Source: a bacterium UBP18_UBA7526
GTDB taxonomy: Bacteria > UBP18 > UBA7526
Assembly: GCA_002478245.1 (NCBI GenBank)
Contig: DLMW01000071.1
Span: 1-7,091 of the forward strand
Length of the DNA stretch: 7,091 nucleotides
Reading direction: 5' to 3'
Positions 5,219 to 7,091 of the stretch are shown here, one piece after another. A model generated the notes under the pieces. That model searched no databases. It saw only the letters and a program-made list of their open reading frames with translations, and was not told where the DNA came from. The stretch's first letter is position 1, and each line of letters starts with the position of its first letter. The translations under genes and the position numbers were made by a program.

Positions 5219-7091
5219 AAATGTCTAAGTTCTTAACCTCTGGGGCATGTGCCTGGATGAACTCCCTTCTGGGTTCTACCTGATCACCCATCAGGACCGT
5301 GAATATCCTATCCGCCTCTACCGCATCCTCTAAGGTGACCTTCAAGATAGTCCTCTGTTCCGGATCCATGGTCGTCTCCCATAGCTGGGTGGGGTTCATC
5401 TCTCCCAATCCCTTATACCTCTGGATAGTCATGCCCCTTCTGCCCAGTTCCCTGATCTTCTTGGCAATCTCTCTGAAGTCATAGAGAGGATGGGCATTTC
5501 TCTCTTCCTCTATGCGGTATAGGGGAGGGGCCTCCTTGGGATCAATACCCGGAATAATCCTAATCCCCCTCTCCTCCACCTTACCCATGGCCTCTTCCAT
5601 CTGGATTACCTCAGGAAGCTTCTCTGCCTTGGTGATGGTTACCTCCTCTATCTCCTCATCCTTTTTCGCTCTTCCCTTCCTCTTCTCCTCCTCTCTTATG
5701 AGTTCATCCGCCTCCTCCTTGCTATAAAGGAAGTACTCCTCAGCCTTACTCTCCACCTTAAATATCGGGATATCCTTAGGGTTCTTTGCCCTTAGTTCGA
5801 TGTACCTTGAGACATCCAGCCCCCTTCTCCGGGCGGTCTTCTTCAGTTTCTCCAATATAGAGAGCTCCTTTACCAGGTCCTTCAGTTCCTCCTTCTCCCA
5901 GACCCGATCCCTCTTCCCCTCTTTTAGACTGATCAACCTGGCATCTGAGGTTCCAACATCGATCAGGAAGTCTTCCATATCCTCGTCACTCTCTAAGTAC
6001 CTCTCCATCTTCCCCTTCTTCACCTTATAGAGAGGTGGTTGGGCAATATAGACATATCCCTCCTTCACCAACTGGGGGGCCTGTCTATAGAAGAAGGTTA
6101 AAAGCAGGGTCCGGATATGGGCTCCATCCACATCGGCATCGGTCATGATGATTATCTTGTGGTACCTTGCCTTACTAATGTCGAACTCCTCCTCTCCAAT
6201 GCCCGTTCCCAGGGCAGTAATCAAGGTCCTTATCTCATCATTTGAGAATATCTTATCCAGTCTGGCCTTCTCTACATTCAATATCTTCCCCTTCAGGGGC
6301 AGGATGGCCTGAAACCTCCTATCCCTTCCCTGCTTTGCCGAGCCACCTGCCGAATCCCCCTCTACAATGTAGAGTTCACTCCTCGCCGGGTCCCTCTCCG
6401 AGCAGTCGGCTAATTTCCCAGGAAGCCCGGCTCCCTCTAAGGCGCCCTTCCTCCTGGTAAGCTCCCGGGCCTTTCTTGCCGCCTCCCTGGCCTGGGCAGC
6501 GATGATCGATTTCTCAATTATGGAGCGGGCCTGGGAAGGATGCTCCTCTAAGTACTCCCCCAGTCCCTCATTCACTACTGCCTCCACAATCCCCTTTACC
6601 TCACTATTTCCTAACTTTGCCTTGGTCTGCCCTTCAAACTGGGGCTCGGGTAGCTTAATGCTTATTACCGCCGTCAATCCTTCCCTGATATCTTCACCAG
6701 ATAGGGTTGTCCTATCGTTCTTCAAGAGCATGTTCTTTCTAGCATAGTCATTGGCGGTCCGGGTCAGAGCAGTCTTAAATCCTGAGAGGTGGGTTCCCCC
6801 ATCAATAGTATTTATGGTATTGGCAAAGGAGAAGATGCTCTCAGTATAGCCATCATTATACTGCATGGCGATCTCAACCTCTATTCCTTCCCTCTCCTTT
6901 CTAAAATAGATGGGCTCGGGATGTAGGAGGGTTTTATTCTCATTTAGGTGTTTGACAAAGGAGACGATCCCTCCCTCATAGCAGAAGTCGTGCTTCTTAT
7001 CCGTCCTCTCATCCTTTAAAGTGATGCGCGTCCCTTTATTCAAGAAGGCCAGCTCCCTCAATCGATTGGAAAGGGTATCGAAGGAGAAGTC
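5217..7091 (-). CDS. gyrB: DNA gyrase subunit B (5' end cut by window edge)
   Basis: GyrB is the ATPase and TOPRIM subunit of gyrase. The frame is open to the last base, and the final 30 bases add DFSFDTLSNR before LRELAFLNKG. The true start and roughly the first 170 residues (the GHKL ATP-binding domain) are therefore outside. Of the 624 visible residues, the transducer domain includes GGTHLSGFKTALTR (about 98-111) and the QTK loop (155-157) that contacts ATP. The TOPRIM domain has EGDSAGG (244-250) and DADVDGAHI (318-326), the acidic Mg2+ sites. About 170 extra residues (about 375-545) interrupt the TOPRIM region, as in Gram-negative GyrB. The protein then resumes with IQRYKGLGEMNPTQLWETTMD in the final portion and ends MGDQVEPRREFI...KNLDI, the standard GyrB ending. 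ParE is less likely because gyrA is nearby and the insert is of the GyrB type. The stop lies 93 bases upstream of the HEAT-gene start. Confidence 0.97.
   Translation of the reverse strand, partial: DFSFDTLSNRLRELAFLNKGTRITLKDERTDKKHDFCYEGGIVSFVKHLNENKTLLHPEPIYFRKEREGIEVEIAMQYNDGYTESIFSFANTINTIDGGTHLSGFKTALTRTANDYARKNMLLKNDRTTLSGEDIREGLTAVISIKLPEPQFEGQTKAKLGNSEVKGIVEAVVNEGLGEYLEEHPSQARSIIEKSIIAAQAREAARKARELTRRKGALEGAGLPGKLADCSERDPARSELYIVEGDSAGGSAKQGRDRRFQAILPLKGKILNVEKARLDKIFSNDEIRTLITALGTGIGEEEFDISKARYHKIIIMTDADVDGAHIRTLLLTFFYRQAPQLVKEGYVYIAQPPLYKVKKGKMERYLESDEDMEDFLIDVGTSDARLISLKEGKRDRVWEKEELKDLVKELSILEKLKKTARRRGLDVSRYIELRAKNPKDIPIFKVESKAEEYFLYSKEEADELIREEEKRKGRAKKDEEIEEVTITKAEKLPEVIQMEEAMGKVEERGIRIIPGIDPKEAPPLYRIEEERNAHPLYDFREIAKKIRELGRRGMTIQRYKGLGEMNPTQLWETTMDPEQRTILKVTLEDAVEADRIFTVLMGDQVEPRREFIQAHAPEVKNLDI

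Noticed and set aside
7059..7061. TTG codon as a start for gyrB
   Set aside because: The frame stays open to the window edge and encodes conserved GyrB sequence (FDTLSNRLRELAFLNKG) across this codon, so it is an internal leucine.
1..7091. CRISPR array, insertion sequence, tRNA, rRNA, riboswitch or toxin-antitoxin pair
   Set aside because: No regular repeat-spacer pattern, transposase motif, terminal inverted repeats or recognisable structured RNA was seen; nearly all bases belong to the six named genes.

Overview
The window looks like a bacterial chromosome segment carrying mostly conserved informational genes. No clearly novel defence or mobile system is visible. Six protein-coding genes fill almost all of it, two of them cut by the window edges, and no gap exceeds about 100 bases. 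The lineage cannot be named. Bacterial-type gyrase, consensus-like Shine-Dalgarno sites and a sigma70-type promoter indicate a bacterium. A roughly 170-residue insert in the GyrB TOPRIM region, followed by an RRGMTIQRYKGLGEMNP motif, is the form usual in Gram-negative (diderm) bacteria. The archaeal-like RtcB N-terminus with a partner archease, and the heavy use of AGG/AGA arginine codons, would fit a thermophile or a deep-branching or uncultivated phylum; that is inference.

Layout, left to right. Positions 1-551 (minus) hold the 5' part of rtcB, the RNA 3'-phosphate/5'-OH ligase. Positions 586-999 (minus) hold archease, its activating cofactor, 34 bases upstream and almost certainly in the same transcript. 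A 52-base divergent spacer carries a near-consensus promoter for the plus-strand gene at 1052-2080, an exported CapA/PgsA-family metallophosphoesterase-like protein. That gene converges on gyrA (2097-4553, minus) with only 16 bases between stop codons. Upstream of gyrA is a small exported HEAT-repeat protein (best start 5123, stop 4581), and upstream of that is gyrB (5217 to beyond 7091), which lacks its N-terminal ATPase domain because the window ends.

The gene pairs make functional sense. GyrB and GyrA form DNA gyrase, and RtcB with archease form the tRNA-splicing/RNA-repair ligase module. The HEAT-repeat gene is the odd member: it sits between the gyrase genes, carries a signal peptide and is visibly more AT-rich. 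Its translation leader is almost the same as the gyrA leader, and its upstream spacer holds a degenerate short repeat that abuts the gyrB stop codon. These observations together suggest that the gyrB-gyrA junction was opened by an insertion or rearrangement. This is the most interesting point in the window, although modest.
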